Assembly: GCA_029465975.1 (NCBI GenBank)
Contig: CM055743.1
Span: forward strand, 17,713,507-17,777,506
Length of the DNA stretch: 64,000 bases
Direction of reading: 5' to 3'
From: Dallia pectoralis
Lineage: Eukaryota; Chordata; Actinopteri; Esociformes; Umbridae
The notes under the pieces were generated by a model that was not told the DNA's origin, ran no database searches, and saw only the letters and a program-made list of their open reading frames with translations. The position numbers were made by a program, and so were the translations under genes. Of this stretch, positions 1-12,400 are shown piece by piece. Every line of letters begins with the position of its first letter. Position 1 is the first letter of the stretch.

Positions 1-2150
1 TTCAATCTTGGCACGGCATCGCCTCAGAAATGCAGCGGGACGGGAGACCGAGGCCCCGTGGGCTTTGCCACGCCAAGCAGTCAGCAGAGATAAGGTGACC
101 CCGGTACCAAGGAAATTAAAGTGTTCACACAGTGTGAAATCCCGTCATGGGCCGCGCCAGGGTTCTGGAGCAGAACACCAGTGCCACAAAACCACAAGGA
201 AATCAAATAACACAGTGTCACGTAAGATCACGCCACAGCCTGGTAGATCCTAGTTCAAGGTGCTCTACATATCAGGCAGAGCATCGGCGAATATGAGTCG
301 GCCAGTCGAAAAAATGCGTGAGCCACTTTTAACGGATCACTTCTCGGTTCCATGCAGGAGAGGGATGACAGAACCACAGGTCTCCCAAGTGAGTGGGGAC
401 CGCTGGGTGCCAGAGTGAGTCACATAGGAGAACATCGCAATGGCTGGTCCATCTTTGGAAAAGCAAACTCGCTCTCTCTCACACACTCACACACACCTAG
501 TCACCGACACCAGAGGACCCATTCACAAAAATGCCAAGTTTCATCCGAAAAAGAGGTCAGCCTGGTTTACTGTACTTTTGCTTTGACACATAGAATATAT
601 AGTGTTTGACGGCTGGAAAAGCACAATAAGAATTAAAATAAGCCAACAAAACCAACGTTGAAGGATTCTTACCTAGATGAGTTTAATTATTGCGTATCTT
701 CGATTGGTTAAGAAACACATGGTTCTAGGCATTATTACTTGTAACGCTAATTCAGATAACGCTTTAGCTTAGCAACAGAGATTTATCTCCAAAAAGGAAC
801 TCCATTAAGCCTGATTTGCCTGACCCAAGTGTCTAAAGTTAAGACCCCTAAATAGAAGACACACACACACCTCCGTAAATGGTTTCATTATAGAATAGAA
901 TAGTACACTGAAACTCTGAACTCCAATTGTAAGATTGATTTCGAGACAGTAATTTGGGGTGAAATTAAATTGAACTTGATCTGACTGATCTGTTAACCAT
1001 TTATACTCTCATATAGTTGATGTATGCTCATTGGGGGGGGGAGTGCTTATTCCTACTTCGTGTCTTCCAACAGCTACCTCCCAGGGGACTACATAAAATG
1101 TTGCAGAAGCCACATGAGTATCAAACGGTTCAGCTCGGCTAAATTCAGTGGGCTAGCAGGCCCAGGACAACTGTAGCCGATCAATTAAAAACCAAACACA
1201 ATACACAGACTATAGAGGTATATAGAATGGTCTTAGGCTGCAAGAAAGTGTTCAGAAGAGCTCCACAATGCCTACTTCACACATACTCTTCCACGGTTTG
1301 CCAGCGCGTAGCTTCGCTTTTCTACGGCCGCCAAGTTGGTTGAGTGCTTCCTACAACAGAACCTCAACAATATTATATACTGTCAGAACTTACTAACATG
1401 CAATTCAATTACGGCCACCTTCTACATTTGTACAGGGACAACAGAAACAACAACAACAGCAAAGCACACTCTTTCCACTGTTGAATGGAAACGTGACTCT
1501 AATTCATTGCCAATTCATTAGCGACTGTCCCTAACATTAACATTTATTTGTACATTGTGTTTTTTTACTTAAACAAATGTGTTTAACAATCGTGGATAAA
1601 AACAAACTTCTCCTAAATGCAAATGTTGGAGGACAGATAAATAATGCAAAAGAATATGTAGGCCAATCATCTGCCACCAAGTTATTTGAGGAAGAAAATA
1701 CACAAAGAATTGGCTTGGTTGTGTGTCATGTTTTGGTCATCTGGAAATGTGTCAGCTAGTCCAACCAGGCTGTTCTGTGATGTTCAATGTGATATCTAAA
1801 GCATTTAAACATTATGAACAATCGAGACTACACGCCTATAACATAGACATCTTACATCTCATATAACATCTAACACATTTTCGCTATTGATGTGAGATTC
1901 TTTACAAATGTCAACTGGGCATCGTCCACCACCTTTTATCAATGGCTGCCGGTCAGTTACTATCAGTCTCACGTCAAGGAGCCATTTGCGAGAGCATATG
2001 GAGCAAGTAGAGAAAACACACACACACACAGAGAATGTGCACATGTGCACCCGCTGTGAAACACATGCATAGTCTTTAGACATTAGGGTTTAATGTGAAA
2101 TATTAAAGACATATCTGGGGGACTTCATCGCGTGCACATGCATGCATGCT
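1..2150. other. Unassigned intergenic sequence
   Basis: I see no convincing exon, RNA gene or complete mobile element here. Open frames are short and lack splice-site or domain support. Small simple-sequence patches occur: a CA run near 860-873, a G run near 1033-1041 and a short CA run near 2017-2032. The left end may contain part of a gene lying off the window, but I cannot show it. Confidence 0.4.
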
Positions 2151-2559
2151 GCTACTGTAGCCAGGCGCACGCACGCACGCGCACCGCTTTCTTCGCAGCT
2201 CGGAGTTAATCCCCAGAGACGCCGCGAGGTGAGACAATGAAACGGATTTCGCCACAGACATTTGCTACAACACCGAGATTGTCCGGCATCTTTATTTAGA
2301 TTTTTCTCAACTTTCCTTTCTCACACGGGTCCTCCGTGACACCGCCCGACATGTATCCAGAACTAAGTGCCAAATAATTTCTGGACCCGATCAAATGTGA
2401 TTAGTCACTTCTGTACACCGTTGGTTGTTGGTCGCTCGCAAATAAGCCCGCATCAATATATAAACCATGCTATTGTTGTCTATCTTTGCACCACATTTGA
2501 CTCAGTCGCCCTTTAACCTCGGATGTGAATATTACCATCCGAGAAGACCCGTCTGCTAT

Positions 2560-2900
2560 CGGAACGAATACAAATCCTGCCGCCGCAAATTTCAAAAATA
2601 TTATTCCGTCGACGCTAGGCCTCATCCGCGTCCTCGGACTCACCTGACTCGGCGTCGCCCTCTCAGGTTCCACACGCTCCGGGTTCTCAGTCGGATCCTG
2701 ACGCGCTGCAGTGGGCTACCTCGTCACGACCAGTCCCCGGCAACCGGTAGGCAACACAAAAGCGCTGATTGGGCGGCGGACTGGCGCTCGTGCCCTCCGA
2801 CTCAGCCCAGACGGGAGGGTGATTGGTCGGCGGCGGTGTCGGAGACCCGCCCCCTTATTAAGGTGTGTTGTTATCTGTGTCTAGGGGGGCGGGGACAAGA
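2560..2900. promoter_or_regulatory. GC/CpG-rich promoter-like region with CCAAT boxes
   Basis: The sequence changes abruptly from AT-rich flanks to a CpG-rich block. It contains two inverted CCAAT boxes (GATTGG near 2767 and 2821), a GC-box-like CCCGCCCCC near 2847-2855, and two GGCAAC half-sites near 2737 and 2748 that resemble RFX half-sites. On the minus strand a very good donor, CAG|GTGAGT, lies at 2644/2643. It would fit a 5' exon of a leftward gene; the frame through it has no in-frame ATG, so such an exon would be mostly untranslated. This is inference from composition and motifs only; no transcript is visible. Confidence 0.35.
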
Positions 2901-5900
2901 AAGCAGTGAAATGACGTGAACTAAATGGGTTGTTATGTGGGCAGCACTACTACCACACTGACAGATAAATACTGGACAGCCATATTAACTCCCTGCTTTA
3001 ATGCCTTCTCTACCAACGTTGAGCATTTATTTGATTTTATACAACTTATGGTATGGCAGAGCTCTTGCTTTTATGCAAAAACGAAAAACCGATCACTGCT
3101 TCATGTCATACCGCGATAAACAATATGCGTTAAAGCGTAAAAATAATCATGACTAAATTATATTGGATTTGCATGAACAATATGTTTATTTATCTCAAAT
3201 GATCAGTAAAGTATAGCGACACATTTACTCTGAATGTTTCTTTTTTTCAGTATTAAAAAAATACAACAAAATATACATACGCTAATAATATGTATGTAAT
3301 AGCAATAACCACTATAATACAAGTGCAGCCTACATTGCATATCTAAAATAACCTCGATTTTGATGGTGAGTGGATGAACAACTCGATCAATAATGTATAG
3401 CCTCATGTCTGCATTGAAGCACGAACAATAAGATGCCTGCTACTCGGTGACCTACTTACCAAACTACAGCCCAATTAAAATCATCTGAACATATTTCAAT
3501 GTGCATCTTTGCAACAAAATGCCTTTGTCAATGCCTTGACTAACTGAAGTTTGTTGTCTCACTTAAGGTCGTGCATAATATCTAAGAAATAGGTTTCTTC
3601 GTAAAGTAACAATAACCTACACAGGCTGTCCTGTGATTTCTTATTTCTTTGTCCTGTGATACCTTATTTTATTTATGAAGTCATTCCCAAACATTTGCTC
3701 CAGGGCCCCCGTTTTCACATTTGATAAATGTTACGTCAATATTAAATTGCTCAGAACTTCATGTGTCTTTTATTAAAGTATGAATTTGTTGGGATCTTTT
3801 GGGATGGAATTACATTGATCTAACACTCCATTAAACAGGCTACATTGTCTCTAACGGCATTGTAAAAACTCTACATAAGCAAGCATTTTATTAAGAACCT
3901 GACCCACTAATGTAGAATTAAAACCGATAGACGTCGAAATTACAGCGGCAGCCTTGTCAGACTTTGTAAAAAATTAATGGTTAGATTAATGTTGGTGTCG
4001 GCTGTGGGGTGTGTGCCGCTCAATTTGTACTTGTCCGTGCGTCGGCTTGTTATCGCAGTCGTGTTGATAATGTGGACATTTGTGTATTCTGAAGCATATA
4101 CCGTTCAGGTTCTTATCATGCTGTGCTCTCAACTGGAATGTCCAAGCAGTACCAAAAGGAGGATGCTACTCTCCTAGTTTAGCCCAGCTCAAGCCCAGAG
4201 AGAAGAGGCCCGGTTACCATATTCAACCATATACTGATACAGTATTGTATTGCCATGTATTTGTAGCGCTAACGCTAGTCTTGCCATTGTGCAGCTAACT
4301 GTGAGGCAGTGACTTTACCATTGAACCATACAAGGTTCAAAATCATCATCACAGACGGATAGTTAACAACGCCTTTCAGGGTAACAATTTCCCTCATGGT
4401 CGAAGAGGCTGTGGAAGAGTGGCGGGCCTGCTTTCTTATCTAGAAAGGTAATTCTCCTCTCAACCGCATACACCAACCCTTACGTAAAAACTCGGTTTAT
4501 GCACATGGGTCGTGCAATGGTTGGAACGTGCACACCTCCCGGTCGGAAATTGGGTCTAGTCCCCTGCGCCAAATGCTCCTGTCAGAGGACCATTCTTGGG
4601 CACAACGCCTGTGAGCCAGAGGCCTGTTCTAAATCATTTATGTGAAGGGTGGTCAATGCATCTGAGCAAGAGATCAACAGAACATGGAGGAGGAGCCTCG
4701 AGCGGTTGCATCACGCCAGCAGACCTCCACAGCATCGGGGTCCAACGCCCTGGAATAGGATAAAAGTGAGGGTTATTTGGGGCGCTAGTGAACATGGGGA
4801 AGCTAGAGGAGAGCGTGTTTGGTTTGGGAAGGAAGAGAGGTTCGTAAGGCTGATGGGTTATGAAAAGGGTTCCTTAAGTACAGTAGCACGACACGTAACT
4901 GCAGTGTATTTGGGGGAGCAATTTGAGAACTGCTGAAACTGAGTTAATTTAGTGGAAATGGAAATTATTGGATATTCCTCCATTATTCGCTCTGTTTTAT
5001 TTCTGTCATCAGGCAGGTCGATGGACGTTAGCAGGGATTGCATTCACACATTGGTAGCCTGTTAGCATGCATGGCGATCTCAAATCTAGACCAAAAATCT
5101 TAATGATTGATGAGAAGTAAAGTCAGTACGTATGGTTGTCTGGCATATATTTTGTACTGTGCACTGTATATGTTTTGTACTGTGTACTGTATATTTTGTA
5201 CTGTGTTTTCTACTGTGTTTTTATATGTTTTCTACTGTGCTTTGTATGCGTTTTGTACTGTGTAAAACTTACGTCCACACTGGTCCGCCAAAAATGTCAC
5301 ATCTTTCAACCCTGAACATCTTAGGAGACAGAGGGTGTAAATAATGTGTTTAAAGACATTTGTCTTTTCAACCCTTCAGAGGGACTTTCTCACATCAAAT
5401 TGACTGACAGATTTCTTTTGGCAGTCGCCGCAGTGACTGTTTTGACAAGGGTCCTCTGTTCATCCAAGCTAGGTTTGGTCATAGCACACGAAAAACATGT
5501 GACAATATGTTCCCAACAGCGTTAAATCTTTACATAGCCAGGCTGCCACAGAGATACATTTTTACAACGTAATTCGAAATTATGGACGACTAATCTGACA
5601 TCATCCTCTAGTTGACCTACAGTAGGGTAAATGGCGGATCTAAGTTTCAACTGGCTCTGGATCAGTATTTGCCATAAAAGCACTTCATTATGGTTGTCTA
5701 CATTTTATAACCCTGCTTCTACTAAATTGGGTGTGTCAACATGGGACCCGCAATAAATACAGACTGTAAATAGATTACACGGTTTAACTCCGGATTGAAA
5801 ACACACTACAAAATAAGGATGGAACAGTTTACACGTTGATAACACTGTTTGAGGTTGGAAAAAGGAAATGGTGTTCCGGACCATTAGATACACACGCAGT

Positions 5901-8570
5901 TACCATGCGTGTACACAGATTACATAGGGATTTCATTGACCAACTGAATATAAGATTCACACAAACACACAGATTTTCTCCGGATGCATAACAGGTTTTC
6001 CTAATCCCAGGGCCTTACCATTAACCTTTAACCTTACCGCTAACCTTTAATTTTGAATCATCATCCCAACTTTCCCATAAATCCCGAAAAGACATCTTTG
6101 TTTATTGCAAAAAAATCCACTGAGGTAAATCAAAAATATATTGCCTCAAACTTCGGATGAACGTGATTTCAGGGTTGAGTGTTCGATTTCAGGATTCTAA
6201 TGGCGTAAATTAAATCACAAAGTCATGGAAGTTCCCCATCTAGTGGCACGGTTCTGACATTGCACTACTTTGCATAAATTTACTCCATCAGGGATGATAC
6301 TTAGGTTTGGGTTACGCAAGCCGCATTCAGACTGGGTGTGGACAGTCCTGTCCTCCATATTGTAGATGTGTTTGTTCAAATGGCACACTGGGAGATATTC
6401 ACAAGATGTCTGCTTCCAGGACTCCATTGCCAATTGTAGCTCTGTGTTGTTCACTGCTATTGCAGCCTGCTCATGTTTACCAATGTGAGACTCATTAATA
6501 CTGTATAATGTTTGTATATGAAAATGGTTGAATATGCATATTTTATACTGTTATGCAGGAAGGCTTAAGTTGAAGAACGAATACCAAATCAAACAGAATT
6601 TAAGGTTCAATCGCGTGACAGAAAAATCCTAATTTGGCAATTTAATATTTGTTAAAATCTTTGATTTTATAGAGATCTTATGTGTCCCGGGGTCCAGTGG
6701 TCTTACAGATATTGACGTCCTTAACTTGGAATACCAAGATATTTTAACCAAAAATATGAAAGCTTATGTCAAAAGGAGGTAACTTGATTTCCCTGCAAGA
6801 CAATAACACACACACCAAAATTCACAACAATGCTGTGTTTACCAGTAAATGTACATTTTGAAATGGGCATCTCTGGATCTGAACCCTATTTAAAACCTGT
6901 GGTGGGGAATTGTAGAGGGGAACGGCCAGGGACCTGAATAAACACAGGCTACACGGGTTTAACCCTGAATATTTTATTTCTTTTAGCATATGATATTTGT
7001 AGCATCCGTAATGGTCGTGAATGAGAAGGTTAATGATATACAATGTGTTATCTTTGGAAGATAGTAAATTATTCATAAATAATCTTAAGTCTTCAATTAA
7101 TGTTTTTGTGGTATATTTGTGCTTTTAGTCAATATTGATTGCGACTATTTGGAACTTTGTTTTGAAAGCAGTTGTTTTAGAAATAGTTAGTGACTGAAAG
7201 ATACCTAAATGAAAAAACACATTTATTGTCTGGCTAGAAAGTGAACACGGTGTTTCTTTTAATATTGATTTATTCGAGGAATATTCTGAATGTGTTTAAC
7301 ATGCATTTGACCAAAAATTTATAACTTCTGCTTTTTAAGTGTTCACTAACATCCATCTGGGAAATGCTAAATAAAACAAGGTGTGTTTAATTGCATAGCA
7401 CATCTTTTGGCACAAATATATAACTAGATATTGCTCTTTTGGACAATTTGATACTTGAACCTGGACATTGATCTTCTTTTTCGGCTCACACATCTCCTTT
7501 GCACTATTGAGATTAATATTTCACATTCTATATTTACCCAGTACATATGTCAACTCAGCAGGGTCTCTTGACTGTTCGTGTTGTGTGTTTGGCTCTGTTT
7601 GCACTGTTCGTGTACGTCTTAAAATGTGTATTCTAAATGCAGCAGCTACGGGTCTGAACAAATTCCTTGTGCGTGTGAATAGACTTGACTTGAAATAAAC
7701 CTGATTCTGATTTTTTGCACCAAAAAAATAAAAAGAGCATTTACCCAGAGGCACCGTTAGCTGCACCTCACAGATATGAACAGTAGGGGTCAGAATTTCC
7801 CTTTTTGCTTCATTCCCTAGTTGTCAAACTGATGCTTGGCTTACGTATTGATGTCATGTGGGCTTCAATAGCTGGATCTCACCACCTCTCCACAGACGTA
7901 GAATTGCAAAAACTCTCCAAAAGGTCGGATTTATCTTAGATAATAATGGATGATCAAAACTAGAACAGTAACAAGCAACACACCTGACACCTTGCAGGTA
8001 TTATGCGTTAATCTTAAAGTATCCCATGCGTCACACATTGGAACTTTTCCACTGGGAGACAGTGACTTGGACTGATGCGTCTATCTAGAGTAGACTGCAG
8101 TAGCCATTTCCTTAATTACCTCGAAGCAACTGAACTAGTTTAACCTACAGTGCAGATTGTAAATGAGACTCTTCTTTAAGGAAATCACTGTTTAATTAGG
8201 AACATTGAATCTGGGCCACAGATTACAAGTGTTCGTTGCATGTCTCCCCATAAATTTAAATAACTTTCCCATGATTATACCGCCAATATGTTATTTCCTG
8301 TCTGTAGTTCGTATAGGGAAATCAGGTAGTAGTTTAGAGGTGCTGGTGTTTCTGAAAAAGTCAGATGCTAGAAAGTCGGAATTAATATTATTAGGCAGGA
8401 AATAAGTCAACAATCATCATATTTTGGCCTGTTATTGTGCTGTCCGTTTAACCTTTAAACTCCACCTCATGGAATGTGAGAGATTTAGAAAGTGAAATAA
8501 AGTAAATTGATGATGTCTTTTTGTTATGGCCTAATGCTGTACACATTCAATTTCTTTAAAACCATGCATT
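2901..8570. other. Unassigned AT-rich intergenic sequence
   Basis: No gene is recognised. Minor features are a run of degenerate TGTACTGTGTACTGT-type repeats at about 5145-5260 and a degenerate tRNA-like or SINE-like stretch around 4260-4600 that is too decayed to assign. A LINE-tail-like stretch at 7505-7710 is listed separately. Confidence 0.4.
7505..7710 (+). repeat. Possible LINE 3' tail
   Basis: The segment ends in AAATAAACCTGATTCTGATT, a short tandem tail typical of 3' ends of fish non-LTR retrotransposons. The preceding text (CAAATTCCTTGTGCGTGTG) resembles LINE 3'UTRs such as L2-like elements. No reverse-transcriptase ORF is attached, so at most a 5'-truncated copy is present. Assignment rests on recalled consensus style only. 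Confidence 0.35.
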
Positions 8571-8573
8571 TAT

Positions 8574-9402
8574 ATGGGTAGTTTAGAACGTTTTGGGTCA
8601 CCTAAAAAAAGTTGTAGTTTTTGAAAGAAATTTTCACATTTCTGCCAATTATAATAACACCAATGTAGACATTGTTAATGTTGTAAATGACTATTGTAGC
8701 TGGAAACAGCACATTTTTAATTGGATATTTACGTAGACATACAAGGGCCATTTTCAGTTCTGTGTTCTGTGTGGCACTTTGTGTTTGCTAATCCAAGTTT
8801 CTCATTTTAAAAGGCTAATTGATCATTAGAAAACCCTTTTGCAATTATGTTAACACAGCTAAAAGCTGTTGTGCTGATTATCGAGGCGACCAAACTGGTC
8901 TTCTTCAGACTAGTTATTTATCTGTAGCATCAGCAATTGGTGTTTAATTACAGACTTTCTTCTGAAACCGATCAGGCTATCAGTTTTTCTGATAAATGAA
9001 GGCTATTCTATTCTAGAAATTGCCCCCAAAAAATGAAAGATATCGTACAACTTTGTTTACTACTCACTTCACAGAACAATGCAAACTGTCTCTAACCAGA
9101 AAAGAGTGGGAGGCCCCGGTGCACAACTGAGCAAGAGGACAAATACATAAGGGGTGTTTAGTTCGAGAAACAGACACCCCACAGGAACCTCAACTGTCAG
9201 CTTCATTAAATACTAACGGCCAAACACCAGTATCAACGTCAACGGTGAAGCAGCAACTCAAAAATTTTGGTTTTCTAGGCAAAGTTGAAGAGTGAAAGTC
9301 GCATTTCAGACCAGCCTATAAAAATAATCTATTATGATGGGCAAACAATACAAGCACTGGACCGAGGAAGAATGGAAAAACGTGTTGCGGACCGCCAAAT
9401 CT
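8574..9402 (+). mobile_element. Decayed Tc1/mariner-like transposon fragment
   Basis: The stretch follows the layout of Tc1-like elements common in fish: a left non-coding arm (TTGTAAATGACTATTGTAGC; GCTAATTGATCATTAGAAAA), then a degraded transposase reading region. Recognisable blocks are GAGTGGGAGGCCCCGGTGCA (about 9106-9125), CAACTGAGCAAGAGGACAAA and, near 9340-9380, text encoding a KHWTEEEW-like motif that belongs before the first part of the catalytic core. Frameshifts and stops break the frame, and the element stops before the rest of the DDE domain and the right inverted repeat. It is a dead, 3'-truncated copy. Identification is from recalled family sequence; a Repbase/Dfam comparison would settle the subfamily. 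Confidence 0.7.
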
Positions 9403-12400
9403 CAGTCAGGCAAGTCAAACTTGTTGGTGTGTAGTAAGAAGTGTCAATGACCTTATTTCTTATTCATTTTGCTCTATTCCCTATTCAAACTCAAGTCATA
9501 TATGTTTTCATGGGGTATGTTTTCTATGTGACCCTTTTGAACATTAGTGTGAGTACAGTAAATGTAGCCGATATGTTGTAGAACAAATGTGTTTTCATTT
9601 GACAGTCTTGAAATGTTCACCCTCCTGTCAATATCACGGCACACCATTATTCTCGATTTGGAATTGTCCCTTGAAGCCTGATGAATGGTTTACCCCTGAA
9701 AAATGATTGCTTGTAGATATTGGAATTTGGAAAGATAAAGTAGAGTAGATCCTATGTTTTGCCGAAAGGCATATCTGCGCTTTATTCCTGCATTTTTTTC
9801 GATTGAAAAAATGTGCTTTTCTTCTCAACAAAAGGGCACTTCAGAGTCCTGAAATATAATAATTGCCTCTAAGAGACTAGATATTGTGAATTTCCAGGGT
9901 GAATTCCCTACCTCAGGCTTTTCTAAACTGTAATGCATAAAATATTAAGAGTTCAGATGGGACATTTCGCTAAGAATTAAACCGATGTGCATTGCTGAAT
10001 GATGGTGCTGCTGTTATATAGGCGAGGGAGCGCAAGAGGAGGGGAGGTGCGGAGGGAGTCAAGTGCAGATGTGATAAGACTCAAATAGCTCCGTCACATA
10101 TCGGACTGCATATCGGACTGTAAGCTGTGGTGGAACCATGAACTATTGGTATGCATTTCCTTCATTTCTGCTGATAAGAAAGTTGAACTGGGATTAAATT
10201 GTAATCCCACATTCCTGGCAGCTTTATACATTGTTTTTTTTATTCGAAACTCCAATGCTGATGGATATAAAGGTGCGAATAAACCGGTGTGCGCACGGTG
10301 ATGATTGAGAAGTAGCGTTTGGTTCAGCACCTGGTCCCTGGACAGCTCCGCTCTCTGCTGACAGGTTGGTATTTGTCGCAGGACTGTGCTCGCCCTTTTA
10401 CCCTGTATTCCGACAAATCCCGCACTACAATGCGTGCTGTAGGCTGGCGAACATTATTACCCATAGCATGAACTGATTCCTGCAGAAATATTTTCGGGTG
10501 AGTCCCTTTGGACAGCCGTGGGATAGCTTGTCAGACCTGGCCAGGGCAAGGTAATGCGCGCAGTGTGGTGTGTGTGGTGTGCTATTGATTTGGTTGAACC
10601 GTAAGTGCTGCACCAAACAGTCAGGAAACAGGTCGACTCACGATTTGTTTAAGAGTAGGACAACTTGGGAGGAGAGTTGTTGGATTGGAAACGATTGATC
10701 GGATTTACAGTTTGGGCATCATGAAATGAACGGGTAAGAATACATTTCTATTCGACTGTACATCCATGTTTCGGTGTTTGACATTGAACTCTTGGGAAGG
10801 ACACTGACAGGTTCACGAAAAGGTATCACATCACTTAGTTAAGTTTCTGTTTGTTACATAAACTCATTGACTGTCAGGTATTTGAAACGTTGTCCATGCA
10901 TCGAGGAGAGGTGCACTCAAGAGACTGATCACAGAAGAAAAATACTACAAATGATCAATTAACTTAATCCACATATATGACAGAGTTCGTGTTGGCACGA
11001 CTGTTATACTTCTAAGACACAATTGAGTAACCTAACCATTTTTTTAGCAGTTGGATATCTTTAGTCTTTATGTTTTATGAATTTATTAAATAATAATTCA
11101 TTTCCTTTTTAACCAACCCTGTCTGGTCTCAGTGGACATATGTTGATTATATCCGTGCATCTTTGACAGCCGAATTCGTGAGATATATAACATTAAGTCA
11201 AAAGATATGAGCGCAAAAACCGAACGTAAGAGGCACTGGTGACCGTAATAGTAATAGGTTTAGGGGCTTTTGGGGGGCAAGAGATGGGGGTGTTCAGATA
11301 AGACCACCGATCTTTCAAGTTAAAACACAATGTTGTCTTGCATGTATTCTCTTTTAGTTCTTAATATCCATAGGAGATGGAGGATGTCTAGAAACTCAAA
11401 TACAGTTCAATATGCATTGAAATAACTATTTTGCAATTTTGTGGAAAAGTAACATACAGTACGAGTTAAAAGTTTCTACCCACTCATTCAACAGTAAATG
11501 TTTCGCTTCACTGTTTTTCCAATAATAGGCAAGAAAACAAAACCATGAAATAACACATGAAATTATGCAGCAACAGGAGTTTCTGTCAAATAGATCAAAA
11601 TAAATGTTATATTGTGACCTTGACGACAGCTTTGCGCACTCTTTGCCACCTGGAACAGTAGAGAGAACATGAAGAACATTGCAACCAAAATTACCCATTA
11701 ATAAAATGCTAAAGGAATCCACTCAGATGTATATTGGTCAGATTAAAGTAGCAGACTTCGTTTATGCACATTTTCCACAAGAAAATCTGTAGTGGTTTGA
11801 AAATGAATGGTGCGTCAGCGCAATACGTCATCGACTGAATAAGAGAGACAGGAGTTAAAGACACCTTCTATAAATAGCTTTGCCTTCCACGCGTTCTCTT
11901 TGACATACCTCGAGAAATACAGCTATTCTGTACTTTTCCATCTCAGAAAAGGGCTTTAAGGAGATGGAAAAGAGAATGGAAAAGAGAAAACAATCATATT
12001 CAGATCATTGGCAAATATCAAAACTGTGATTGAGTTGGACCAGTAAATATAGTGACAATCAAAGAATACTGTATATATGGCAATCAATATGAAGAGGTCC
12101 ACCTAAAATATTCTTCATCAATAGACCATGTCAGAACTATATTGCACGACTCTTTTGACTTGAAATGTCAGGAAAAATGGTCTTTCTAAACACAGATACC
12201 ATTAGTCCCATCTAAGCAAACCAAATATATATGTTAGCCTGAGTAATATAACAGTTTCTTCCACATATATTATTTCCTCCACTCATTCCCAAACTGTTAA
12301 ACAAGCTACAGGTTGAGGGAGTAATTTGTCCCAGACACAATGGTTGTCAGTTTTAGCCTTTAAAACAAGCATCATACAGATTCTAGAAATATATGGAGCA

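Noticed and set aside
4260..4600. tRNA gene
   Set aside because: A/B-box-like words are present (GGTTCAAAATC), but no cloverleaf forms and spacing is wrong. At most a decayed SINE.
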